Positions 1 to 7,245 of a stretch of 46,923 nt of DNA are shown piece by piece. A program made the position numbers and the translations under genes. Every line of letters begins with the position of its first letter. Position 1 is the stretch's first letter. The stretch comes from an uncultured Acetatifactor sp. (GTDB taxonomy: Bacteria > Bacillota > Clostridia > Lachnospirales > Lachnospiraceae). The stretch is taken from NCBI GenBank assembly GCA_910580225.1, contig CAJTXE010000019.1:33190-80112 (forward strand). The letters are read 5' to 3'. Below the pieces are notes generated by a model. The model was not told where the DNA came from. It searched no databases and worked only from the letters and a program-made list of their open reading frames with translations.

Positions 1-147
1 CTCCCAATGCCGTACCTCCCAGGGGCCCTTCCGGCCCCCCGAGGCGCATCGTGAGACAACCCCACCGCACACGAAAATCCCCGCCCCCCGTGATGTTCCC
101 CTGACACGGAGACACGCTCACTCGGCCGGAACCTTCTTCGTCTGCCC
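1..147. other. GC-rich non-coding edge segment
   Basis: No recognisable gene was found here. The segment holds a short GC hairpin near 20-37 (GGGGCC, loop CTTCC, GGCCCC) without a T-run, and several C-runs. It lies 3' of the nuclease gene on the minus strand. One plus-strand frame is open but has no recognisable protein character. Confidence 0.3.
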
Positions 148-606
148 TTACATCCCGGCTTCCTCGATCAAGTCCTCCAGATACCCTCTGTCCCACAGAA
201 GTATCTTCAATTTCGCAGCTGCCTCCACTGCCGGCTGAGTAAAATACTGGTTGGTGAGCACTGCGCCTACCATCCTGTCGTAATAATCCCGGCCCGCATA
301 AGCCTCCTGCACGGCTTTCACTCCCACAGGCGCATTGTAGCACTTACACTGTATGGCATAAGTAACGCCATCTTTCTCCGCCAGAATATCCACCCCGTAG
401 TCACCGCTGCCCCTGGTGACCTGGACGTCGCGAAAACCGCACTTTTTCAGAATTTCTCCGCAATAGTACTCAAATTCATGCCCTTCCATCAGGTCATATT
501 CCTCCGGCCTGCTCCGTCTGGACCTCTGCCGCAGATAAAGTACTCCGCTGAACAGCATTGCTGCAACCGCAAGACTTACGATAATGATTATCTGATTTGT
601 ATCCAT
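148..606 (-). CDS. Membrane-anchored Mrr-type restriction endonuclease-like protein
   Basis: 152 aa. A hydrophobic segment at residues 5-25 is followed by a basic stretch (RQRSRRSR), which predicts one N-terminal membrane anchor with the rest in the cytoplasm. Residues 43-140 match the Mrr_cat/PD-(D/E)XK nuclease-like fold: GDYGVDIL (Asp73) and the downstream QCK motif (Gln86, Lys88) give the D...QxK active-site pattern of Mrr-family enzymes. The family cleaves modified DNA or acts on DNA ends. No methyltransferase or other restriction gene lies nearby, so a membrane-associated DNA-processing role is as likely as restriction. The start at 606 has only a weak AGAAG-like ribosome site. Family assignment is fairly sure; function is unknown. 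Confidence 0.75.
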   Translation of the reverse strand: MDTNQIIIIVSLAVAAMLFSGVLYLRQRSRRSRPEEYDLMEGHEFEYYCGEILKKCGFRDVQVTRGSGDYGVDILAEKDGVTYAIQCKCYNAPVGVKAVQEAYAGRDYYDRMVGAVLTNQYFTQPAVEAAAKLKILLWDRGYLEDLIEEAGM

Positions 607-708
607 ACTGCTTCTTATCTCTCATTCACCCTTTTATCAGTAACTGTTTCTATTGTATTCGACCTGGAAGCAGAATGCAACTGAAATTTAGATTTCCGTC
701 CTCTTTTG

Positions 709-737
709 TTGACTTTTTGTGCCTATTCTCTTAAAAT
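709..737 (+). promoter_or_regulatory. Sigma-A promoter of the response regulator gene
   Basis: TTGACT at 709-714, a 17-nt spacer and TAAAAT at 732-737 form a near-consensus housekeeping promoter. It is followed by an AAGGAGG ribosome site (about 747-753) and the ATG at 762. Confidence 0.7.
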
Positions 738-761
738 GATGAAGAAAAAGGAGGCCAACCC

Positions 762-1478
762 ATGAAACATATCCTCATCGCAGAAGATGATGCCGACAAT
801 AATACCATGTTGAAAGAATACCTGGAGAACCATGGCTATCGCTGCACCCAGGCCTTCTCCGGCAGTGAGGCAAAGCTGCTTTTCTCCGTGGAATCCTTTG
901 ACCTGGTACTGCTGGATCTGATGATGCCCGGCATTTCCGGGGAAGAGCTGGTTCCTCTTTTTTCCGGAAAAGTACCTGTGATCGTACTTTCAGCCAAAAG
1001 CAGCCTGGAAAGCAAGGTGGATGTATTGTCTGCAGGTGCAGAAGATTATCTCTGCAAGCCATTTGATCTGCCGGAACTTCTGGTGAGAATCCAGATCCGA
1101 CTGAGGCACCAGGTACGGAAATCGGAAAGCACGGAATCCTTCAGCAAGGATAACGCCGGCTCCGAAAATGCTGACGGCAATCACAACATATACCGTTATC
1201 GGGAGTGGAGCCTGAACCTGGATACCCTGGAAATGACTGCCGCCGGTAATCCGATCACACTGACCCGGCATGAATTTCTGATTCTGGAGCTTCTGATCCG
1301 CAATCCCAAACGGGTCTTTTCCAAGCAGATGATCTATGAATATGCCTGGGGCGAAGAATATCTGGCAGAAGACAAAACCATCAATGTGCATATCAGCAAT
1401 ATCCGCGGAAAACTGAAAGAAAGCGGGACAGATTCCTATATTCAGACCGTCTGGGGCATGGGATTTAAGCTTACCTGA
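762..1478 (+). CDS. OmpR/PhoB-family response regulator
   Basis: 238 aa. The N-terminal receiver domain (about 1-115) has the acidic pair in AEDD, the phospho-acceptor Asp52 in LLDLMMPG, and the conserved lysine in CKPFDLPELL. The C-terminal winged helix (about 140-238) shows the LTRHEFLILELL and WGMGFKL signatures of Trans_reg_C. A strong AAGGAGG site fixes the start. It is the first gene of a four-gene module with an ABC ATPase, a permease and a histidine kinase. By family precedent it senses cell-envelope antimicrobials through the kinase and activates the transporter genes. Phased direct repeats just downstream (1499-1529) are a plausible target. Domain assignment is certain; the ligand is not known. 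Confidence 0.93.
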   Translation: MKHILIAEDDADNNTMLKEYLENHGYRCTQAFSGSEAKLLFSVESFDLVLLDLMMPGISGEELVPLFSGKVPVIVLSAKSSLESKVDVLSAGAEDYLCKPFDLPELLVRIQIRLRHQVRKSESTESFSKDNAGSENADGNHNIYRYREWSLNLDTLEMTAAGNPITLTRHEFLILELLIRNPKRVFSKQMIYEYAWGEEYLAEDKTINVHISNIRGKLKESGTDSYIQTVWGMGFKLT

Positions 1479-1498
1479 ACGGATATCAAACTTTAACT

Positions 1499-1555
1499 TT
1501 TCTGAAACCTTTCTGAATACTTTCTGAAATCCGGGGTGTTAATCTGAATATCAGA
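1499..1555 (+). promoter_or_regulatory. Phased direct repeats, likely response-regulator binding site
   Basis: Three copies of TTTCTGAA(A/T) start at 1499, 1510 and 1521, an exact 11-bp period of about one helical turn. A TCTGA-ATA-TCAGA dyad follows at 1543-1555. OmpR-family regulators typically bind direct repeats with about 11-bp spacing. The site sits between the regulator gene and the transporter genes, where activation of the transporter would be expected. The binding role is inferred. Confidence 0.55.
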
Positions 1556-1613
1556 AAGCGATACACCTGAAGCCATCTGACAGAAAAGACAGATCCCGGA
1601 ATCAGGAGCGCAG

Positions 1614-1638
1614 ATGAAAGGAGACATGTAATGTAATG
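1614..1638 (+). promoter_or_regulatory. Overlapping start-stop elements before the ABC ATPase start
   Basis: The AAAGGAG ribosome site (1617-1623) is followed by ATGTAATGTAATG. The ATGs at 1626 and 1631 are each immediately followed by TAA, and the second TAA overlaps the real ATG at 1636. The ATG at 1614 opens a 5-codon ORF (ATG AAA GGA GAC ATG TAA). The ATG at the best ribosome spacing (1631) therefore terminates at once, and the coding ATG can be reached by TAATG reinitiation. Confidence 0.5.
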
Positions 1639-2601
1639 GAACAAATCAACTCAACGCCCAAACCACTGGCGGTGGAAACCACAGCCCTGACCAAAAGATA
1701 CAGAAGCAAAGCCGCCGTTTACCATCTGGACATGAAGGTACCCACCGGTGCCATATACGGATTCATCGGCAGGAACGGCGCCGGCAAATCAACTACCCTG
1801 AAGATGCTCTGCGGCCTGGCGGCGCCCACCGGAGGTGAAATCCGCCTGTTCGGCCGCCCCGCCGGAGATCCCATGACAGCAAGACGGGTTGGATGTCTCA
1901 TTGAGTCCGCCGGACTCTATCCCAACATGACAGCCAGGCAGAATGCCATCGCAAAAGCAAAATGTATGGGGCTGGCCGATATGAAATATGTAGACAAAGT
2001 TCTGGACATCACCGGCATGGGTCATACCGGAAACAAGAAGACAAAACTGTTCTCCATGGGAATGAAGCAGCGCCTGGGAATTGCCCTGGCCCTTTTGGGG
2101 AATCCGGATCTGCTGATTCTGGATGAGCCCATCAACGGCCTGGACCCGGAAGGCGTCCGGGAGATACGGCAGCTGATCCAGCGTTTGAACGAAGAAGGAA
2201 AAACCTTTGTCATCAGTTCCCATATCCTGGGCGAACTCAGTAAACTGGCCACCCACTACGGAATTATCAAGGATGGCTCTCTGGTAGAACAGATCAACCG
2301 GGAAGAACTGGCACATAAATGCACGGACTATTTCCGGATTGAAGTAGCCGATACCAGGCGCGCTCTGCCGTTGATCGCGGAACACCTGCCCGGTGTGGAA
2401 ACCGAAGTATACGACAGCCGGAATATTCGGCTCTATGGCATAAAGGACGGTGCTGCTCTGAACCGGCTTTTGGTGGAAAATCATATCCCTGTCTATGCTT
2501 CCGGCTTCCACCATATGGATCTGGAGGAATATTTTCTGTCCCGAATGGACGGTACCCATCATCCCGAGAATGAAACAAACCAGGAGGTAAAAAATGTTTA
2601 A
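1636..2601 (+). CDS. ABC transporter ATP-binding protein, BcrA/lantibiotic-resistance type
   Basis: 321 aa. The ATPase domain spans about 10-230, with Walker A GRNGAGKST, the degenerate signature SMGMKQR in place of LSGGQ (usual in the BcrA/lantibiotic-immunity group), Walker B LLILDEP and the switch histidine in ISSHIL. A C-terminal extension (about 235-310) is typical of drug-resistance ATPases. It would energise the permease that follows. The stop overlaps the next start by 8 nt, so the two are translationally coupled. The cytoplasmic protein should pair with the permease to expel or detach a membrane-active peptide antibiotic. The start at 1636 follows a chain of start-stop elements. Confidence 0.9.
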   Translation: MEQINSTPKPLAVETTALTKRYRSKAAVYHLDMKVPTGAIYGFIGRNGAGKSTTLKMLCGLAAPTGGEIRLFGRPAGDPMTARRVGCLIESAGLYPNMTARQNAIAKAKCMGLADMKYVDKVLDITGMGHTGNKKTKLFSMGMKQRLGIALALLGNPDLLILDEPINGLDPEGVREIRQLIQRLNEEGKTFVISSHILGELSKLATHYGIIKDGSLVEQINREELAHKCTDYFRIEVADTRRALPLIAEHLPGVETEVYDSRNIRLYGIKDGAALNRLLVENHIPVYASGFHHMDLEEYFLSRMDGTHHPENETNQEVKNV

Positions 2602-3439
2602 TCTATTGCGCATGGATCTTTATCGATTATTCCGAACGAAATCCGTCTATCTCTGTCTGGCCACGCTGCTGGCCGCATCTGTTCTAAGCTTCTGGGTTAT
2701 GTGGCTGACAAGCACCCCCGAAGGCCGTAAAGCCATAACCGGACTGGATGCATCCGTAACCACAGACAGCAATGAGAATGACCGCGGTATGGTTATCATA
2801 TCCGTCCAGAATGAGAGTTTCCCTATTCTGGAAGACTATGATATCCTGGCATTGTTCCGTGAAATCGGAATGGACGGCGGCGCATACGCCTGCCTTCTGG
2901 GAATCGTCGTGAGCATCTTCGTCTGTCATGATTACAAGAGTGGATTCATCAAAAACATTCTGTCCCTGCACCGACGCAGATGGCACTATATCGCATGCAA
3001 GATCATCACGGCAGGCATATTGAATTTGCTTTATCTGGTTATTTCCTTTGGCTTCTGTCTGCTGCTGAATGCACTCTTTCATGATCTGGTCCCTCTCACG
3101 GACACGGACAGTATACTGTTCTATCTAAGCCAGTCCTGGGTGGTAACGACAGCATTTGCAGCACTCTTTATCCTGATTATTACCCTCACCCGAAGCACCT
3201 CCGCCGGTGTTCTGGCTTCGGTCTTACTGGGTTCCGGTATCATCGTGATCCTGCTGTTAAGCCTTACTCAATTGTGGAGCTGGAACAGCTGGGCAGATTA
3301 TACTCTTTACTATAATCAGACATACATGCCGTCCCGTTACAGCACCCTCCATGATCTGAAAGGATATGCGGTGGGGGCCGGATTTTTGATTCTCTATTTT
3401 GCTGCAGCGGCGGGAATCCTTACCAAAAAAGATATCTGA
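2594..3439 (+). CDS. ABC-2-type transporter permease subunit
   Basis: 281 aa polytopic membrane protein, about six predicted membrane segments. The first (about 19-38) is followed by a roughly 65-residue polar stretch that probably lies outside the membrane, and the remaining segments fill 95-275. No strong signature motif is visible. The assignment rests on topology and on coupling to the ATPase gene (8-nt overlap). It resembles the single-permease partners of BcrA-type systems. Together with the ATPase it should form an antimicrobial-peptide resistance exporter. The stop is 17 nt before the kinase gene, which suggests one transcript. Confidence 0.82.
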   Translation: MFNLLRMDLYRLFRTKSVYLCLATLLAASVLSFWVMWLTSTPEGRKAITGLDASVTTDSNENDRGMVIISVQNESFPILEDYDILALFREIGMDGGAYACLLGIVVSIFVCHDYKSGFIKNILSLHRRRWHYIACKIITAGILNLLYLVISFGFCLLLNALFHDLVPLTDTDSILFYLSQSWVVTTAFAALFILIITLTRSTSAGVLASVLLGSGIIVILLLSLTQLWSWNSWADYTLYYNQTYMPSRYSTLHDLKGYAVGAGFLILYFAAAAGILTKKDI

Positions 3440-3456
3440 CAGGAGTAATTTATCAA

Positions 3457-4464
3457 ATGACTGTTATATGCATCCTCCTAAGCCTTGCCTGCCTCCTTCT
3501 CCTGGTTCTCCTGTTGCGGCTTTATGCAGCCATCCGCTTCGTCTGCCGTCAGCTGGAGACCATCCAGGAAGGAAGCCATATCCAGTTGACGGTAACCACC
3601 AGGCAGCGCCCGCTGCTGACATTGTGCCGGATTCTGAACCGGATTCTTTCTTCCCGGGACAGAAACCAGATTCAATATGAGCAGGCTCAAAAACAGCTGA
3701 AACAGAATATCACAAACCTGGCCCACGATATCCGCACACCCCTTACGGGAGCCTCCGGTTACCTGCAGCTGGCCCGGGAATGCCACGATGCTGCCAAAAA
3801 TGATCATTATCTCGCCTCTGCCGGGCGCCGGCTGAATGAGCTGGAAGATATGCTGGAAAAATTGTTTTTGTATACAAAGCTTACCAATGAGGCCTATGTC
3901 TTTCCAGAAGAAAACAAACTCAGCATACAGCTTCTGCCCCTCCTCAGCGAATGTCTTCTGAGTCTGTATACCGATTTCGAAGAAAAAAAGATTCTTCCGG
4001 AGATACACTTTCGGCAGGAAGGCTTCCGGGTCCGGGCAGATGAAGATTCTCTTCGGCGCATTTTTCTGAATCTGCTGCAGAATGCTTTGATTCATGGGGA
4101 AAACAGCCTTACAATTACACAGTTCGGCCCCGGTGAGTATCCTCTCCTTCCGGATTATTCCGAATTCTCCCTGGATATCTCAGACAAGGACGGCACGACA
4201 GGTCCTTTGTCCTGGGGAGGCTGCCTGATTTTCGAAAATCCGGTTCCCCAGGATGTCTCACCGGATCCGCGGCAGATATTTGATCTGTTCTACAAAGCCG
4301 ATAAAGCCCGGAAGAAAAGCTCCTCCGGGCTTGGGCTGTTTATTGTAAAGGAACTGTTGGAACGCATGGGAGGCAAAGCCGAAGCGGAATTCCATGACGA
4401 CATCCTGAAGATTTTGCTGTATTTTCCCCAGGATATTCCGCCTGTTTCTCCTGCCCCAAAATAA
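3457..4464 (+). CDS. Short intramembrane-type sensor histidine kinase
   Basis: 335 aa. There is one N-terminal membrane helix (about 2-27) and no extracellular domain, so it probably senses within the membrane or through the transporter. The HisKA box is NLAHDIRTPLTG with phosphorylatable His90. The ATPase region has the N-box LNLLQNALIHG and a G-box SSSGLGLFIVKELL. The D-x-G-x-G element is replaced by a FENPVP-like sequence, as in kinases of lantibiotic-sensing systems. It ends the module of regulator, ATPase, permease and kinase and should phosphorylate the response regulator encoded at 762. An AGGAG ribosome site precedes the start. Confidence 0.88.
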   Translation: MTVICILLSLACLLLLVLLLRLYAAIRFVCRQLETIQEGSHIQLTVTTRQRPLLTLCRILNRILSSRDRNQIQYEQAQKQLKQNITNLAHDIRTPLTGASGYLQLARECHDAAKNDHYLASAGRRLNELEDMLEKLFLYTKLTNEAYVFPEENKLSIQLLPLLSECLLSLYTDFEEKKILPEIHFRQEGFRVRADEDSLRRIFLNLLQNALIHGENSLTITQFGPGEYPLLPDYSEFSLDISDKDGTTGPLSWGGCLIFENPVPQDVSPDPRQIFDLFYKADKARKKSSSGLGLFIVKELLERMGGKAEAEFHDDILKILLYFPQDIPPVSPAPK

Positions 4465-4539
4465 CCGATGGAATACCGGCCATCCCTTCCTGTAAATTCA
4501 AATCTGATCTGTCCCATTTGGAAATAACCGGTGGTTACC

Positions 4540-6159
4540 TCATATCATCCTGAAGTCCCCTTCTATATAGAACACCCCGTTTACCAGAGGTTTCTCGCAG
4601 TTCTGCTCCTGCGCTCCGGCCTCTGTGCTGTCTGTTCCTCCCGGACGCTCCAGCCGTCCCCGACGGATCAGCTCCTCTGTCACCTGTCCTACCAACTCCC
4701 CGCAATAGACGGAAAGCCACTGGTTGATCTGACCATGAAGCCGTCTGGGCACAAAGGATTCAAAACTCCTGCGTACGGAGAGAATCCACTGGCACAGCGG
4801 TGCATCCATTTTCGTATCCTCTCCTTTATACATATCACAGAACTTGGTAAACTCCTCTCTGGTAAAACATGCGAAATTCAACCTATATTCATTTCCCACC
4901 TTCCGGACCAGATTGTTCCGCAGCAGTTTCGCCAGCTCTGTCTCCTCCAGCAGTCCCTCCGGAACAATGCCTCCCGGACACTTTCGGGGAATCTCATTGT
5001 TCCCCAGCCAGGCCGTCCCTCCGTTATGACAGACATCTCCGTCATAATACTTACTGACAGAAAAGTAATACAGATATCCCGCTTTGCTGCCAAAGGCAGA
5101 GCAGCCGGTACTGTATGCACCCATGGTCTCCCTTTCATCCTCAGTCTCCGGTACCACAAACCATCCGTGCCCACCATCCTTCCTGGGAGGGAACGCTCCA
5201 TTTTCCAGATGGAGACGGTTCTTCTTTAAGTCTTCCAGCTTCTGCCGAATCAAATAGGGTACCAGAATATATCCCAGTCTCTCCATCCCGAATTCGCATC
5301 CATAAAATCCCATATGGCTGCAATCCTTATCCCCGTCCCAGAGCAGCCCCTCATAATAATCTGCAGTTTCTTTCACCATGGGTTCCAGCACCGCCTCTGT
5401 CTTCACCCGATCCTGCAGTCGAAAAATAATGAAATCTGTGGCATATTTGTTTCCGTTTTTACAGATCGCATCTCCGTATTCCAGACGCGGCAGCTCATCC
5501 TCAATATAAATCGTAGGAATCCCCGTACACAGGCTGATTTCCTCCACAGTCATCGGTTTCTCATAAGCCGCCTTACAGATCGCCCTGGCGATCTGACTGT
5601 GCAGATATCGGTGAGAATCCATGGATCCGTTGCATCCATGTGTATTCCAGTTAATCCTTTGATATATCTTATCCATTTGATTTGTCCCTATCCTCTCCCG
5701 GATTCTTCTGCGCCCCACATTGAGGCGCCATTTCACTGTGGTTTCAGGCAGGGAATATTTCTGCGCCAGCTGCTTTACCGGCATCTCGCCGATATAATAA
5801 TCCACAAAAATATCCCTGTACTCGGCAGAAAGCGTATGGAGGCACCGGAATACAGGTTCATATTCCTCTTCCACCTCTTCTTCGTCAATGCAGCAGTAAT
5901 CATACTCTGCTTCGGTCAGCTCCCGGCCGGAAAAAATCTCCCGGCTCCTGTTCCCTGCTTCAATAAAACGAGCATAGCGGTTGTGTGCAATCCGCCACAC
6001 CCAGGCCTCCATGGATTCAATCTGATATTTTCCCATGCCTCCCAGAATGTGCAGAAGGATCTCTCCTGCCAGGTCCTCGGCATCATGCCAGTGATTCAGC
6101 CGGTGGTGGCAAAATCGAAAAATCGGTTCTATAAAGGGAATGATTTCCTGTCCGTCCAT
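4540..6159 (-). CDS. ECF-like sigma factor fused to a long C-terminal winged-helix/sensor-like region
   Basis: 539 aa, far longer than the roughly 160-200 aa of a normal ECF sigma factor. Region 2 (about 11-75) contains HDAEDLAGEILLHIL and WVWRIAHNRY. Region 4 (about 105-158) contains LSAEYRDIFVDYYI and a helix-turn-helix LPETTVKWRLNVGRRRIRE. Residues 180-245 resemble a winged helix (KPMTVEEISLCTGIP, then a hairpin). Residues 250-539 are unrecognised, with several Cys and aromatic residues. The ATG at 6159 was chosen over 6240 because GGAAG lies 8-9 nt upstream. No anti-sigma gene adjoins it, so the C-terminal part may control sigma activity (inference). It converges with the kinase gene without a clear terminator. 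Confidence 0.8.
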   Translation of the reverse strand: MDGQEIIPFIEPIFRFCHHRLNHWHDAEDLAGEILLHILGGMGKYQIESMEAWVWRIAHNRYARFIEAGNRSREIFSGRELTEAEYDYCCIDEEEVEEEYEPVFRCLHTLSAEYRDIFVDYYIGEMPVKQLAQKYSLPETTVKWRLNVGRRRIRERIGTNQMDKIYQRINWNTHGCNGSMDSHRYLHSQIARAICKAAYEKPMTVEEISLCTGIPTIYIEDELPRLEYGDAICKNGNKYATDFIIFRLQDRVKTEAVLEPMVKETADYYEGLLWDGDKDCSHMGFYGCEFGMERLGYILVPYLIRQKLEDLKKNRLHLENGAFPPRKDGGHGWFVVPETEDERETMGAYSTGCSAFGSKAGYLYYFSVSKYYDGDVCHNGGTAWLGNNEIPRKCPGGIVPEGLLEETELAKLLRNNLVRKVGNEYRLNFACFTREEFTKFCDMYKGEDTKMDAPLCQWILSVRRSFESFVPRRLHGQINQWLSVYCGELVGQVTEELIRRGRLERPGGTDSTEAGAQEQNCEKPLVNGVFYIEGDFRMI

Positions 6160-6312
6160 TGCTTTTCTTCCTTTCAAAACTCCTCTGGGGCCTGTCCCGG
6201 CTTCAGCATAGCCCTTTGACTCATTGCCCGCGGGAATCATTGCTGCAATCGCGATTACACCCTATAAGTGTCCCCGAAACCTCTTTGGATAGGTAAAAAA
6301 CAAAAATATTTG

Positions 6313-6343
6313 AAAAAAAGCCAAAGAGCCGCCGCTCTCTGGC
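6313..6343 (-). terminator. Rho-independent terminator after the HAD gene
   Basis: A 10-bp stem (6320-6329 with 6334-6343, one G-U pair) closes a CGCC loop. Read on the minus strand it is followed by seven T (6319-6313). It ends the minus-strand transcript carrying the debranching enzyme and HAD genes. Confidence 0.8.
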
Positions 6344-6417
6344 CTTTCGTCTGATTCAAAGCAAAACGTACGCCAATTACCCGAAATCACTCAAAGCATC
6401 TTCTGTAAAAATCCCTG

Positions 6418-7143
6418 TCAAAATGCATTCTCTCTCAATATCAGGTCCCTTATCCTGCGGAAATCTCCGTCCATGACCCGGTATGTTGCCTCTATCTTCC
6501 CATACTCCTTGGGAGAGATGGCTGTATGAATATACAGGGAATCCATTCCGACCCGGCGGGCCCCTGCGATATCCGCACTCTCGTCATTGCCGATCATAAT
6601 GCTCTCCCGGGGATTCAGATGAAACTTCTTCAACAGCCGTTCAAAAAAAGCTGTTGAAGGCTTCTTGCATCCCTGTTCCGCAGAAATGAAAATCCCGTCA
6701 AAATAACCGGTAAGTCCCAACATCCCGATTTCCGGTCTGGTAAAGTCGGTCTGGGCATTGGACAGCAGATACACACCTCTGCCTCTGCTGCGCAGCTCCG
6801 CCAGTAATTCTGTTACGCCATCATACACCCGTATGAACTCCCTGGAAAGCGCTCGAAAAGTCACTGCCGTCATTTTTGCCTGTACCGGATCACAGGGAAC
6901 CTGTTTCCTCTCGTATAAAAGAGCAAATACCTGCGTCAAATCCGGCTCTGCATCCTCACCGCCGATACCTTCCTGCACTTCCCGTTCCAGCCCGCGGAAG
7001 GCCTGCTGCAATTCCACGGCTTCATAGGCCGCCCCAAAAGCGGAATAAATCTCGCTCATCTTTTTCCATAGAAACGGATTCTCCTCATCTGTCCGGATAT
7101 CTGCCAATGTGCCGTAAAAATCAAAAATATAATTCTGATACAT
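6418..7143 (-). CDS. HAD-superfamily hydrolase (haloacid dehalogenase / YjjG-like)
   Basis: 241 aa with a typical class I HAD layout. The nucleophile motif DFYGTLAD is near the N-terminus; Tyr occupies the position of the second Asp, as in dehalogenase-type members. A helical cap follows, then a Ser/Thr motif LLSNAQTDF (motif II), a lysine in GCKKPSTAFF (motif III) and the acidic GNDESADIAGARRVGM (motif IV). It is probably a small-molecule phosphatase; the substrate cannot be read from sequence. It follows the debranching enzyme gene by about 100 nt on the same strand and precedes a strong terminator, so it may be the last gene of the glucan operon. Confidence 0.85.
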   Translation of the reverse strand: MYQNYIFDFYGTLADIRTDEENPFLWKKMSEIYSAFGAAYEAVELQQAFRGLEREVQEGIGGEDAEPDLTQVFALLYERKQVPCDPVQAKMTAVTFRALSREFIRVYDGVTELLAELRSRGRGVYLLSNAQTDFTRPEIGMLGLTGYFDGIFISAEQGCKKPSTAFFERLLKKFHLNPRESIMIGNDESADIAGARRVGMDSLYIHTAISPKEYGKIEATYRVMDGDFRRIRDLILRENAF

Positions 7144-7245
7144 GGTTTTATATCACCTTCCGTCTGCCGACTCTCTCCAGGGCGCCGAATCCGCCTTCAG
7201 ATACGAGCCCCTGTTATCATAAATCGAATTCCGCATTTCTTTCTT

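Noticed and set aside
5314..6219. Plus-strand frame of 301 codons opposite the sigma-factor gene
   Set aside because: It lies entirely antisense to a well supported gene, with no ribosome site and no domain character.
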